Shown here piece by piece: positions 14,524-20,896 of a stretch of DNA of 20,896 nucleotides. The notes under the pieces were generated by a model. The model was not told the origin of the DNA. It made no database searches and was given only the letters and a program-made list of their open reading frames with translations. The first letter of the stretch is position 1, and each line of letters opens with the position of its first letter. This stretch comes from an uncultured Pseudodesulfovibrio sp. Its GTDB lineage: Bacteria > Desulfobacterota > Desulfovibrionia > Desulfovibrionales > Desulfovibrionaceae. The stretch lies in contig CAMYLL010000006.1 of the NCBI GenBank assembly GCA_947259235.1, positions 1 through 20,896 on the forward strand. Direction: 5' to 3'. A program made the translations under genes and the position numbers.

Positions 14524-16785
14524 ATGGCCTTGTCCCCAGACGGACTCCTGCACATCATTCGCCAACCCGGGCTTCCCCCTGATCTGAACGCCAGGTTCCG
14601 GCAGGAGGTCGACCTCTCCAACTCGCGCAGGCTCAAGGCCGTGACCTGGCTGCTGTTCACCTCCCTGGTGGGCTACCTGTTCGCCGACTATTTCACCATC
14701 AGCCGGGCGGCCACTCCCCGCGCCCACGAGATGTGGACCGGCATCCTGATCATGCGCCCGGTGGCCCTGGCGGCCTGCGGCCTGTTCCTGTGGCTCTTCG
14801 GTCCGCTGCGGGGCGTCGAGGACCTGCGGCCCAGACACGCCTGGGTGTGGAAGGCGTATATCTCCTTCTTTCTGGTCTACACGGCGGTCATCGTTGGCTA
14901 CATGTTCCCGCTCAAGATGAGCATCGGCCCGGTGTACATCTTCATGCTCGGCCCGCCCGCCTTCATCGCCATGACCACCCGCCAGGCCGTGCTGCACCAG
15001 ACCCTCGGCATGGCCGCCGTGGCCGGATCGCTGCTCGCCTTTGTCCCGGAATCCGCCGCCGTGAAGTACCATCTTATAAACGCCATGATCATCTCGTGGA
15101 TTTCCTTCATCGTGGCCCACGTCACCTATGCCAGCGCCGTGCGCGACTTTCTCAACAAGCACCTCATCGAAAAGCGCAACACCCAGCTGGAAGAGGCCCG
15201 CAAGTCCGCCGAGGCGGCCAGCCAGGCCAAAAGCGACTTCCTGGCCGCCATCAGCCACGAGATACGCACCCCCATGAACGCCGTGCTCGGCATGACCGAG
15301 GCCACCCTGCACACCCCACTGGATTCGCGCCAGCGCGACTACGTGGAGACCGCCCACGAGTCCGCCCTGCACCTGCTCGACGTGCTCAACGACGTTCTCG
15401 ACTTCTCGCGCATGGAGGCGCGCAGGCTGCGGCTTGAGTCAAGGGATTTCGACCTGCCGGAGGTGGTCCTCTCGGCCTTGAAGACGGTGCGGCTCCAGGC
15501 GGAGCTAAAGGGGCTGGACCTGGATTTCGAGATCATGCCCGGCACGCCGAGATTTTTGCGGGGCGACCCCGGCAGGTTGCGCCAGGTGCTCATCAATCTG
15601 CTGGGCAACGGGGTCAAGTTCACGGACTCGGGCCATGTCCGCGTCACGGTGGGCGAGCTGCGCGAGGTCCCGCCCGGCCGCGAGGCTGACTCTGCGCGCC
15701 CCATCGGTCTGCGCTTTTGCGTCACGGACAGCGGCCGGGGCATCCCGACGGAGCTTGGGGAGAGCATCTTCGAGGCGTTCAGCCAGGCGGACGGCACGTC
15801 GTCGCGGACCTATGGCGGCTCGGGGCTGGGGCTGGCCATCTGCCGCGACCTGGTCAAGCTCATGGGCGGCGATATTTCCGTCAGCTCCCGCGAGGGCCGG
15901 GGCAGCGAGTTCACCTTTACCGCCCGCTTTGCCGAGGGCGATCCCGAGGCAGCCACCCAGGCCGCCATGCTCGGCGCAACCATGAATGATCCGGTCCGCC
16001 AGAACGTGCCGGTGACGCCGTCGCGGGTGCTGCTGGTGGACGACAACCGCACCAATGTCAAGGTGGCGCGGCTGCACCTGGAGCGCATGGGCATGGACGT
16101 GGCGGTGGCCGAGAGCGGGGCCGAGGCGCTCATGCTCCTGGCCGAGGAGGACTTCGATCTGGTGCTCATGGACCTTGAGATGCCGGGGATGGACGGCCAT
16201 GAGACCGTGCGCCGCATTCGTGGCGGCCAGGGAGCGGGGCGGCCTGTCAGGCGGCCGGACGTGCCCGTGCTGGCCGTCACCGCCCACGCCATGGGAGAGG
16301 TGCGCCAGCGGTGCGTGAAGGGCGGCATGGACGGGCTGGTGACCAAGCCCGTGAGCTATGGCGAGCTGGCCTCGGCCATGCGTGACATTTTGGGTGGCGA
16401 ATGGCCCGGGGCGACTGCCGCGCTTCAGGCTATGGGTATTCAGGCCGCCGCGCCGCCGGTGCTCGATCTCGGGCTGGCCGTCGCGGCTCTGGGCGTGTCC
16501 CGGGCCGAGGTCCGCCACCTGGTTCCCAACGCCGTGGCCGAGATCCGGCTCAAGCTCGGACTGGCCGAGAGGGGGGTGCGGACGGCAACCCTGCGCGAGA
16601 CCGCGCTCCAGGCCCACACCCTCAAGAGTGTGGCCGCCTCCATCGGGGCCGAGGCCACCCGGCGCGCGTCACTCCGGCTTGAAAACGCGGCCCGGCGCGA
16701 GGACCAGGAGCGCAGCCGCGAGCGGCTGGTCGCGCTCCGGGCCGAGGTGGTCCGGCTGGAAGAGGCCGCGGCCGCTCTGGGGTGA
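14524..16785 (+). CDS. Hybrid histidine kinase with multi-pass membrane sensor (HisKA-HATPase-REC-Hpt)
   Basis: 753 residues. Six probable membrane helices occupy about 38-203, with no large periplasmic loop, so the sensor domain is within the membrane. A coiled linker (205-235) leads to HisKA with [14 protein letters not shown] (phosphoacceptor His245). The HATPase has [14 protein letters not shown] (355-367), DSGRGIP and GGSGLGLAI (431-439). A receiver domain starts RVLLVDDN (501-508) with phosphoacceptor Asp550 in [13 protein letters not shown] and Lys608 in VTKP. A C-terminal Hpt has [13 protein letters not shown] with His698. A full phosphorelay is therefore in one chain; the output regulator is not nearby. 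GAGGT precedes the ATG. Confidence 0.95.
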   Translation: MALSPDGLLHIIRQPGLPPDLNARFRQEVDLSNSRRLKAVTWLLFTSLVGYLFADYFTISRAATPRAHEMWTGILIMRPVALAACGLFLWLFGPLRGVEDLRPRHAWVWKAYISFFLVYTAVIVGYMFPLKMSIGPVYIFMLGPPAFIAMTTRQAVLHQTLGMAAVAGSLLAFVPESAAVKYHLINAMIISWISFIVAHVTYASAVRDFLNKHLIEKRNTQLEEARKSAEAASQAKSDFLAAISHEIRTPMNAVLGMTEATLHTPLDSRQRDYVETAHESALHLLDVLNDVLDFSRMEARRLRLESRDFDLPEVVLSALKTVRLQAELKGLDLDFEIMPGTPRFLRGDPGRLRQVLINLLGNGVKFTDSGHVRVTVGELREVPPGREADSARPIGLRFCVTDSGRGIPTELGESIFEAFSQADGTSSRTYGGSGLGLAICRDLVKLMGGDISVSSREGRGSEFTFTARFAEGDPEAATQAAMLGATMNDPVRQNVPVTPSRVLLVDDNRTNVKVARLHLERMGMDVAVAESGAEALMLLAEEDFDLVLMDLEMPGMDGHETVRRIRGGQGAGRPVRRPDVPVLAVTAHAMGEVRQRCVKGGMDGLVTKPVSYGELASAMRDILGGEWPGATAALQAMGIQAAAPPVLDLGLAVAALGVSRAEVRHLVPNAVAEIRLKLGLAERGVRTATLRETALQAHTLKSVAASIGAEATRRASLRLENAARREDQERSRERLVALRAEVVRLEEAAAALG

Positions 16786-16806
16786 GCGTCGCTGGGCAGG
16801 GATTCT

Positions 16807-16835
16807 TTGAAACCGCACCCGCTTTTGTGTAGGGT
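16807..16835 (+). promoter_or_regulatory. Candidate promoter of the unrecognised 181-aa gene
   Basis: TTGAAA (16807-16812) and TAGGGT (16830-16835) with a 17-base spacer; transcription would start near 16842, about 30 bases before the ATG. The -10 is preceded by TGTG. Confidence 0.48.
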
Positions 16836-16871
16836 TTTGCCAACGGAAGAAACCGCAGCCATGAGGTCTTC

Positions 16872-17417
16872 ATGCCCGATCAGTTCCAGTTCTATCTCAC
16901 GGAGGTCAAGGCCGGGTGGCTCGAATCGCGCATTGTCTGCAACGGCAGGCACTATGAGCTGAGCACCAACTGCGCCCTGTCGGAGCCGCTCAAGGATCTC
17001 TTCCGCTGCCTGGGCGACGCCCGCGGCCTGTCCGAACCGCCGAGCCCGGCCGGGGAGTATCGCCATCTGGAATTCGAATGGGTGGGCGAGGGATGGCTTT
17101 ACTACTGGGAGATGGTCCCCGGTCCGGGCGGACGGCTGGCCGTGAGCGTTGAGTTCAAGGGCAAGCGCGAAGAGGGCGGGGTGGAGTATCCGGTCTGGCG
17201 GCTCGCCTTTGAGACCGACTGGCGGACCATGGCCGGGCAGGTCTTTTCCCAGGCCTCGGAGCTGCTGTGGATGTACGGCTTCGCCGGGTATTACGAACGC
17301 TGGACAAAGGATTTTCCCGTCGGGCAGATGATGCGCCTGGGCCATCTGTTGCACGGCGCTTCGCCCGAGGCGGACGACCTGGCCCGGGAGCTGGGCTACC
17401 TGGCCGAAACCAGGTAA
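16872..17417 (+). CDS. Conserved-looking hypothetical protein
   Basis: I do not recognise this protein. It has 181 residues, is acidic, and has no signal peptide, membrane helix or cysteine pair. It has a high content of Trp and Tyr spread along its length (AGWLESRIVC, EFEWVGEGWLYYWEMVPG, VWRLAFETDWRTMA, LLWMYGFAGYYERW), suggesting a compact beta-rich fold followed by C-terminal helices. GC-rich third positions match its neighbours, supporting real coding. The ATG at 16872 follows GAGGT. It has its own promoter candidate and sits between a hybrid kinase and two solute-binding proteins; no functional link can be claimed. Confidence 0.8.
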   Translation: MPDQFQFYLTEVKAGWLESRIVCNGRHYELSTNCALSEPLKDLFRCLGDARGLSEPPSPAGEYRHLEFEWVGEGWLYYWEMVPGPGGRLAVSVEFKGKREEGGVEYPVWRLAFETDWRTMAGQVFSQASELLWMYGFAGYYERWTKDFPVGQMMRLGHLLHGASPEADDLARELGYLAETR

Positions 17418-17458
17418 TTATACTTGCAAGCATAGCCTATCCGATAGATGCTGGTTTC

Positions 17459-18238
17459 ATGGAATTGAACGGCCGCTTCATCTTCTCTCTCACGCTCATT
17501 TCGTGTCTGTTGTGCACGCCCGTGCGAGGGGCGGGGCTGCATGTCATGAGCGAGGACTATCCCCCCTTCAGCCATCAGGAGGACGGCCGCGCCGTCGGGT
17601 TCTGCGCCGCCATCGTGCAGCGCATCATGGACCGGCTGGGCATGGACGAGAAGATCGTCTTCTACCCCTGGGCCAGAGCGTACATGCGGCTCATGGAGGA
17701 CGCTCCCGCCGCGCTTTTCCCCATGGTGCTCTCCCCGGAGCGCAAGGTGTTCTTCCGGTTCGTCGGTCCGGTCTTCACGGACACCGTCTATTTCTACAAA
17801 CGCAGAGGCAGGGCCCTGGACGTGACCTCCCTGGAGGCAGCCATGCGGCTCAAGGCCATCGGCGTCACGCGAGACGACTTCTACCATCAGCTCCTGGTGC
17901 AAAAGGGGTTCGAGAACCTCGACATCAGCTCCAGCCAGACCCAGGATTTCAGGAAGCTGGCACAGGGCCGGGTGGACCTTGTTCCCATGGGCGAGCTGGC
18001 TCTGCCCCACTTCGTGGGCTGCATTGACGGCCTGGACCCGGAGATGTTCGAACGCGTCGGCCCGGTCATCGCCCGGCCGGAGGTCTACATTGCCTTTTCC
18101 CTGGCCACGCCGGACGAGGTGGTGCGCCAATGGCAGCAGGCCCTGGACGAACTCAAGGCCGAGGGGGTCTACCGGACCATCATGAACAGATCCTTGCTGT
18201 TGCGTGGGGAGACGCCCGGAAAGGGGCAATGGGAGTGA
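17459..18238 (+). CDS. Periplasmic family-3 solute-binding protein (first of pair)
   Basis: 259 residues. A signal peptide MELNGRFIFSLTLISCLLCTPVRGA should direct export. The mature part begins LHVMSEDYPPFSHQEDGRAVGFCAAIVQRIMDRL, the first lobe of the amino-acid type (SBP_bac_3) fold, then FYPWARAYMRLMED and a second lobe with FRKLAQGRVDLVPMGELAL. The consensus arginine/aspartate ligand-binding pattern of true amino-acid binders is not clear, so the ligand is open. ATG 17459 is used because the signal peptide starts there; the frame remains open upstream through the previous gene. A small CTATC-C-GATAG palindrome lies at 17437-17447. No ABC permease or ATPase is adjacent. Confidence 0.87.
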   Translation: MELNGRFIFSLTLISCLLCTPVRGAGLHVMSEDYPPFSHQEDGRAVGFCAAIVQRIMDRLGMDEKIVFYPWARAYMRLMEDAPAALFPMVLSPERKVFFRFVGPVFTDTVYFYKRRGRALDVTSLEAAMRLKAIGVTRDDFYHQLLVQKGFENLDISSSQTQDFRKLAQGRVDLVPMGELALPHFVGCIDGLDPEMFERVGPVIARPEVYIAFSLATPDEVVRQWQQALDELKAEGVYRTIMNRSLLLRGETPGKGQWE

Positions 18239-18245
18239 ACCCGCA

Positions 18246-19052
18246 GTGAATGTTTTTGAGCGATGCGGCCGGAGAGTGTCCGGCGACACGATACTGGCTT
18301 TTGCGAGCCTGCTGGCCGTGCTGACGGTTCTCCTGCTGCCGGGCGTTGTCCTGGCGGACGGGGACGTCCTGCGGGTGGCTTTCAACGAGCTGCCGCCGTG
18401 GAAGATGCACGACGCCTCGGGCAGGCCCGCAGGCCCGGATATCGACTTTCTAGGCGCGGTGGCCGAGCGCATGGGGCTGACCGTGGAGTATGTGGAGCTT
18501 CCCTTCAAGCGCGGGCTCAAGAAGCTTGAGATCGGCGAGCTGGACATGATGACCGGCGTGCTGCGCAGGCCCGAGCGCGAGGAGTACCTTCACTACATCC
18601 AGCCACCATACAAGAAGGTGTCGGACAAGGCATTCTTTGTCCTCACGGGGCGGGAGGAGTCTATCGTCCGCCATGAAGACCTGTATGGCCTGCGGATCGG
18701 GACCAACCTCGGCGGGCGGTATTATCCGGAGTTCGACAACGACACGCGCATCGACAAACATCCCGTGGCCACCCCGGAGCTGAGCTTCAGGATGCTCCTT
18801 GCGGGGCGGATCGACGCCGTTGTCATGACCGAATCCGTGGGCGAGTATCGCCTGGAGCGGCTCGGCCTGAGCGACCGGATAGGCAAGGCCCGGTATGTCC
18901 ATCGGGAGGATCAGGACGTCTTCCTGGTGCTGTCCAGACAGTCGGGCTTTGCGCCCCGGCTGGACGAGTTCAACCGGGTTGTGGCCGCATTGCTCCGGGA
19001 GCAGGGAGCGAGCAGCTCCGGGCCGATCACGGCGCGGCCTTCCGCCCGCTGA
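18246..19052 (+). CDS. Periplasmic family-3 solute-binding protein (second of pair)
   Basis: 268 residues from the GTG at 18246, which has GGGAG at 18231-18235 and starts eight bases after the preceding stop. A long signal peptide (hydrophobic 17-36, cleavage near VLADGD) is followed by VLRVAFNELPPWKMHDASGRPAGPDIDFLGAVAERMGL and further SBP_bac_3 segments (LEIGELDMMTGVLRRPEREEYLHYIQPPY, LYGLRIGTNLGGRYYPEFDND, RMLLAGRIDAVVMTES). It is a paralogue-like partner of the previous gene but diverged. A start at GTG 18204 is possible but overlaps the previous gene. Its 3' end overlaps the convergent cooC by 26 bases. Confidence 0.86.
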   Translation: MNVFERCGRRVSGDTILAFASLLAVLTVLLLPGVVLADGDVLRVAFNELPPWKMHDASGRPAGPDIDFLGAVAERMGLTVEYVELPFKRGLKKLEIGELDMMTGVLRRPEREEYLHYIQPPYKKVSDKAFFVLTGREESIVRHEDLYGLRIGTNLGGRYYPEFDNDTRIDKHPVATPELSFRMLLAGRIDAVVMTESVGEYRLERLGLSDRIGKARYVHREDQDVFLVLSRQSGFAPRLDEFNRVVAALLREQGASSSGPITARPSAR

Positions 19053-19866
19053 CTTCGTCCTTCGCACCGTCTTGTTCCATCACACCGTCTTGTTCCATCA
19101 ATAGCGCCAGGATTCGCTCCGCCGCCGCGTCCGCCGCGTCCGCTTCGGGCAGGGAGAGGACCGAGGCGTCCGTCATCTGGCGCTCCATCAGGCCGGGCAG
19201 GGGGGCGATGCGCACAGATCGCTGCGGCAACCCGGGCAGGTCCGGTATCTGGCCGCCCGCATAGCGGTTGACCGCCAGCACCTGATTCTCCAACCCCAGC
19301 TCCGAGGCCATGCGCCCGACCTCGGCTCCGGTCATCAGGCTGCGCATGCTCGGCTCGCTGACCACCACCAGCCCGTCCACGTGGGCCACCGTGCCCCGGC
19401 CCAGGTGCTCCACCCCGGCCTCCAGGTCCACCAGTACCCATTCGTCCCGGTCCATGACGATATGCGCCAGGAGCGCCTTGAGTAGGGCGTTTGCGTCGCA
19501 GGCGCAGCCGCCGCCCGCATTGGTCAGCGCGCCCATGACGATGAGCCGCTTGCGGCCCGGTGTGGCGCCGTTTTGGGCCGGGCCGCCCAGGGGGACGTCC
19601 ACGGCCAGGGTCTCGGGCAGGTCGCCCACATCCGGGTTGAGGTCCAGGAAACCGCCCGCGTGGATGCGCTCGCGCACCAGGTCGGCCCGCCGCGCCAGGG
19701 GTTCTGGCAGCTCGTCGGCCGCCAGCCCTGATGCCTGGCCCAGGGACAGGGCGGTGTCCGCGTCCACCATCCAGACGGTCTTGCCCTGCCTGGCCAGCAG
19801 GTCTGCGGTCCAGGCTGCCAGCGATGTCTTGCCCACGCCGCCCTTGCCTGCAAATGCTATCTTCAT
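19027..19866 (-). CDS. cooC: CooC-type Ni-insertion ATPase for CO dehydrogenase
   Basis: 279 residues, a MinD/ParA-like P-loop ATPase that helps load nickel into the CODH C-cluster. MKIAFAGKGGVGKTSLAAW carries the deviant Walker A GKGGVGKT with signature Lys8. VWMVDADTALSLG, a switch region VLVDLEAGVEHLGRGT (144-159) and VVVSEPSMRSLMTG follow. GGGCACDANALL contains the Cys121-x-Cys123 pair that in CooC dimers binds metal. GGGAGC precedes the ATG. The gene lies 98 bases downstream of cooS, in the same direction. The C-terminus has a duplicated MEQDG(V/A) and a tail beyond the conserved fold. The frame is open upstream across cooS, which is coincidental. Confidence 0.95.
   Translation of the reverse strand: MKIAFAGKGGVGKTSLAAWTADLLARQGKTVWMVDADTALSLGQASGLAADELPEPLARRADLVRERIHAGGFLDLNPDVGDLPETLAVDVPLGGPAQNGATPGRKRLIVMGALTNAGGGCACDANALLKALLAHIVMDRDEWVLVDLEAGVEHLGRGTVAHVDGLVVVSEPSMRSLMTGAEVGRMASELGLENQVLAVNRYAGGQIPDLPGLPQRSVRIAPLPGLMERQMTDASVLSLPEADAADAAAERILALLMEQDGVMEQDGAKDEVSGRKAAP
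19065..19100. repeat. Perfect 18-bp tandem duplication inside cooC
   Basis: Positions 19065-19082 and 19083-19100 are identical. Being a multiple of three, the duplication adds six residues (MEQDGV/MEQDGA) to the CooC C-terminus without disrupting the frame. Confidence 0.96.
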
Positions 19867-19900
19867 GCGCGCTCCCTGGAGTCCGGTGTTTTCGCCGTTG

Positions 19901-19950
19901 GGCGGCGGGAGCGGGCCTCCCTTCTCACACGAGGCCCGCGTCCCGCCGCC
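19901..19950 (-). other. Long intercistronic hairpin between cooS and cooC
   Basis: The arms 19901-19919 and 19931-19950 pair as 19 base pairs with one bulged base (19940) and an 11-base loop. The stem is almost entirely G-C. No T-tract follows on the minus strand, so it is not a standard terminator. It more likely stabilises the upstream cooS transcript or lowers cooC expression relative to cooS. Confidence 0.75.
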
Positions 19951-19958
19951 GGGGTCAT

Positions 19959-20896
19959 CTATTCGCTCAGTCCCAGCGCCTTGCGCTTGGCCCTGATGCG
20001 GATGTCGAACAGCTCCGCCGCCTTGACCGGGTCCGGCTCGATGACGAAGCTCGCGCCCACCAGATCCTCCAGGCCGGACACGGCGAGGTTGGTCACCGTC
20101 TCGGAGCCGAGGATGTTCGGGGGGTGTCCCAGGTGGGTGTAGATGCCGCTGGCCACGGCGTAGAGGCCGATGGCCGCCGCCTTTTCCGAATACCACTCGG
20201 GCGAGGACGCGCCCACGGGCAGGTCGGAGATGTCCACGCCGAGCGCGTTGGCCAGGGCGGCGCAGAGCTGGAGGATGCGGGCGTTGTCCACGCAGGAGCC
20301 GTAGTGCAGCACCGGCGGGATGCCCAGGGAGCCGCAGACGGCGCGCAGGCCCGGCCCGGCCATCTCGATGGCATCGGGGACCAGCAGCCCTGCCTTGCCC
20401 GCGGCCGTGGTGACGCAGCCGGTGACCAGGACGAGGATGTCCTTCTTGATCAACTCCTTGGCCAGGCCCACGTTCATGGAGTCCTGCTTGAACTTGGGGT
20501 TGTTGCAGCCCACGATGCCCACCGCGCCGCGAATCTGGCCTTCGGCAATGGCCTTGACCAGCGGGTCGAGGGAGCCGCCCAGGGCCGTGATGACCGCCTC
20601 GTTGGAGAAGCCGGTCATGATGTCCACGGGCTCGCCCGGGATGTCCACCCGCGAGGGGTCGCGCTCGGCGAATCCGCGCACGGCCAGGCCGACGATCTCC
20701 CGGGCCTGCTTCATGGCGTTGTGGGGATGGATGTCGTAGTGGATGGCCCCGGTGAAGCGCGCCTTGGACGCGGTGTCGATGAACTTGGTGTGATAGCAGC
20801 CGGAGATCTGGACCAGGCTCGGCATGATGCACTGGTAATCAACCACCACCGCCTCGACAGCGCCTGTGACGATGGCCAGTTCGGTCATCACGTGGT
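19959..20896 (-). CDS. cooS: Ni-dependent carbon monoxide dehydrogenase catalytic subunit (5' end missing)
   Basis: The C-terminal 312 residues are present; the start lies beyond the right edge. The first complete codons read HVMTELAIVTGAVEAVVVDYQC. Cysteines in VVVDYQC, GIVGCNNPKF, VLVTGCVTTAAGKAG and LHYGSCVDNAR match by order and spacing the C-cluster ligands Cys333, Cys446, Cys476 and Cys526 of C. hydrogenoformans CODH-II. Lys in SPEWYSEKAAAIG, 37 residues after the last, corresponds to catalytic Lys563. The remaining ligands and the B/D clusters would be in the missing part. The enzyme oxidises CO or reduces CO2 with ferredoxin-type partners. It is followed by cooC. No acetyl-CoA synthase gene is visible. 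Confidence 0.96.
   Translation of the reverse strand, partial: HVMTELAIVTGAVEAVVVDYQCIMPSLVQISGCYHTKFIDTASKARFTGAIHYDIHPHNAMKQAREIVGLAVRGFAERDPSRVDIPGEPVDIMTGFSNEAVITALGGSLDPLVKAIAEGQIRGAVGIVGCNNPKFKQDSMNVGLAKELIKKDILVLVTGCVTTAAGKAGLLVPDAIEMAGPGLRAVCGSLGIPPVLHYGSCVDNARILQLCAALANALGVDISDLPVGASSPEWYSEKAAAIGLYAVASGIYTHLGHPPNILGSETVTNLAVSGLEDLVGASFVIEPDPVKAAELFDIRIRAKRKALGLSE

Noticed and set aside
15505..16617. 370-codon minus-strand frame antisense to the hybrid kinase
   Set aside because: Complement of GC3-rich kinase codons; low-complexity His/Ala/Gly/Arg composition with no domain.
19867..20832. Continuous minus-strand frame joining cooS region and CooC into a 601-residue protein
   Set aside because: The upstream part is out of frame with the real CooS and has Arg/Gly/Pro-rich nonsense composition; CooC has its own ATG and SD at 19866.

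Overview
The window looks like a chromosomal segment of a GC-rich, anaerobic, sulfate-reducer-like Thermodesulfobacteriota, most likely Desulfovibrio or Pseudodesulfovibrio. This is inferred from a Ni-CODH (cooS) with its CooC maturation ATPase, an iron-sulfur flavoprotein, dense two-component and c-di-GMP signalling genes, and an enolase/FolD style typical of that group. I see no rRNA, tRNA, CRISPR array, insertion sequence or phage gene. Codon use and GC are even, apart from a more AT-rich 366-base gap at 100-465.

Layout. 1-99 (minus) is the N-terminus of a membrane sensor, probably a methyl-accepting chemotaxis protein. Its upstream region carries a cluster of GTTAC/GTAAC palindromes. Enolase (466-1755) follows and ends in a strong terminator. 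1976-5262 is a six-gene arsR-led operon: ArsR repressor, ArsP-type (DUF318) permease, mini-thioredoxin, Cys-rich DGC-domain protein, thioredoxin-like lipoprotein and CcdA-type membrane electron carrier. Two copies of a TTGGC-N6-GCCAA palindrome, before arsR and before the permease, look like the ArsR operator. folD (5513-6370) ends in a second strong terminator.

6589-8236 is a two-gene unit: an NmrA-like NAD(P)-binding protein and a stand-alone HD-GYP c-di-GMP phosphodiesterase. 8308-9537 is a cupin plus AraC regulator pair. 9662-11944 is a CHASE-PAS-PAS histidine kinase, and 12036-12692 a SAM methyltransferase. A perfect 34-bp palindromic terminator separates the methyltransferase from a convergent minus-strand pair (nitroreductase, then iron-sulfur flavoprotein). 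That pair is divergent from a Cys-containing HxlR regulator (14076-14462).

14524-16785 is a multi-transmembrane hybrid histidine kinase (HisKA-HATPase-REC-Hpt). It is followed by an unrecognised 181-aa protein and two orphan periplasmic family-3 solute-binding proteins with no permease. The right end, on the minus strand, is cooS (5' end outside the window) followed by cooC. A 19-bp intercistronic hairpin separates them.

The most system-like locus is the arsR-permease-thiol relay operon. It combines an efflux-type permease, electron delivery across the membrane (CcdA), a periplasmic thioredoxin lipoprotein and cytoplasmic thiol/metal-binding proteins under one apparent metalloid-responsive repressor. 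The second theme is dense redox and environmental sensing around C1/CO metabolism. Function calls come from motif recognition only; no database search was possible.
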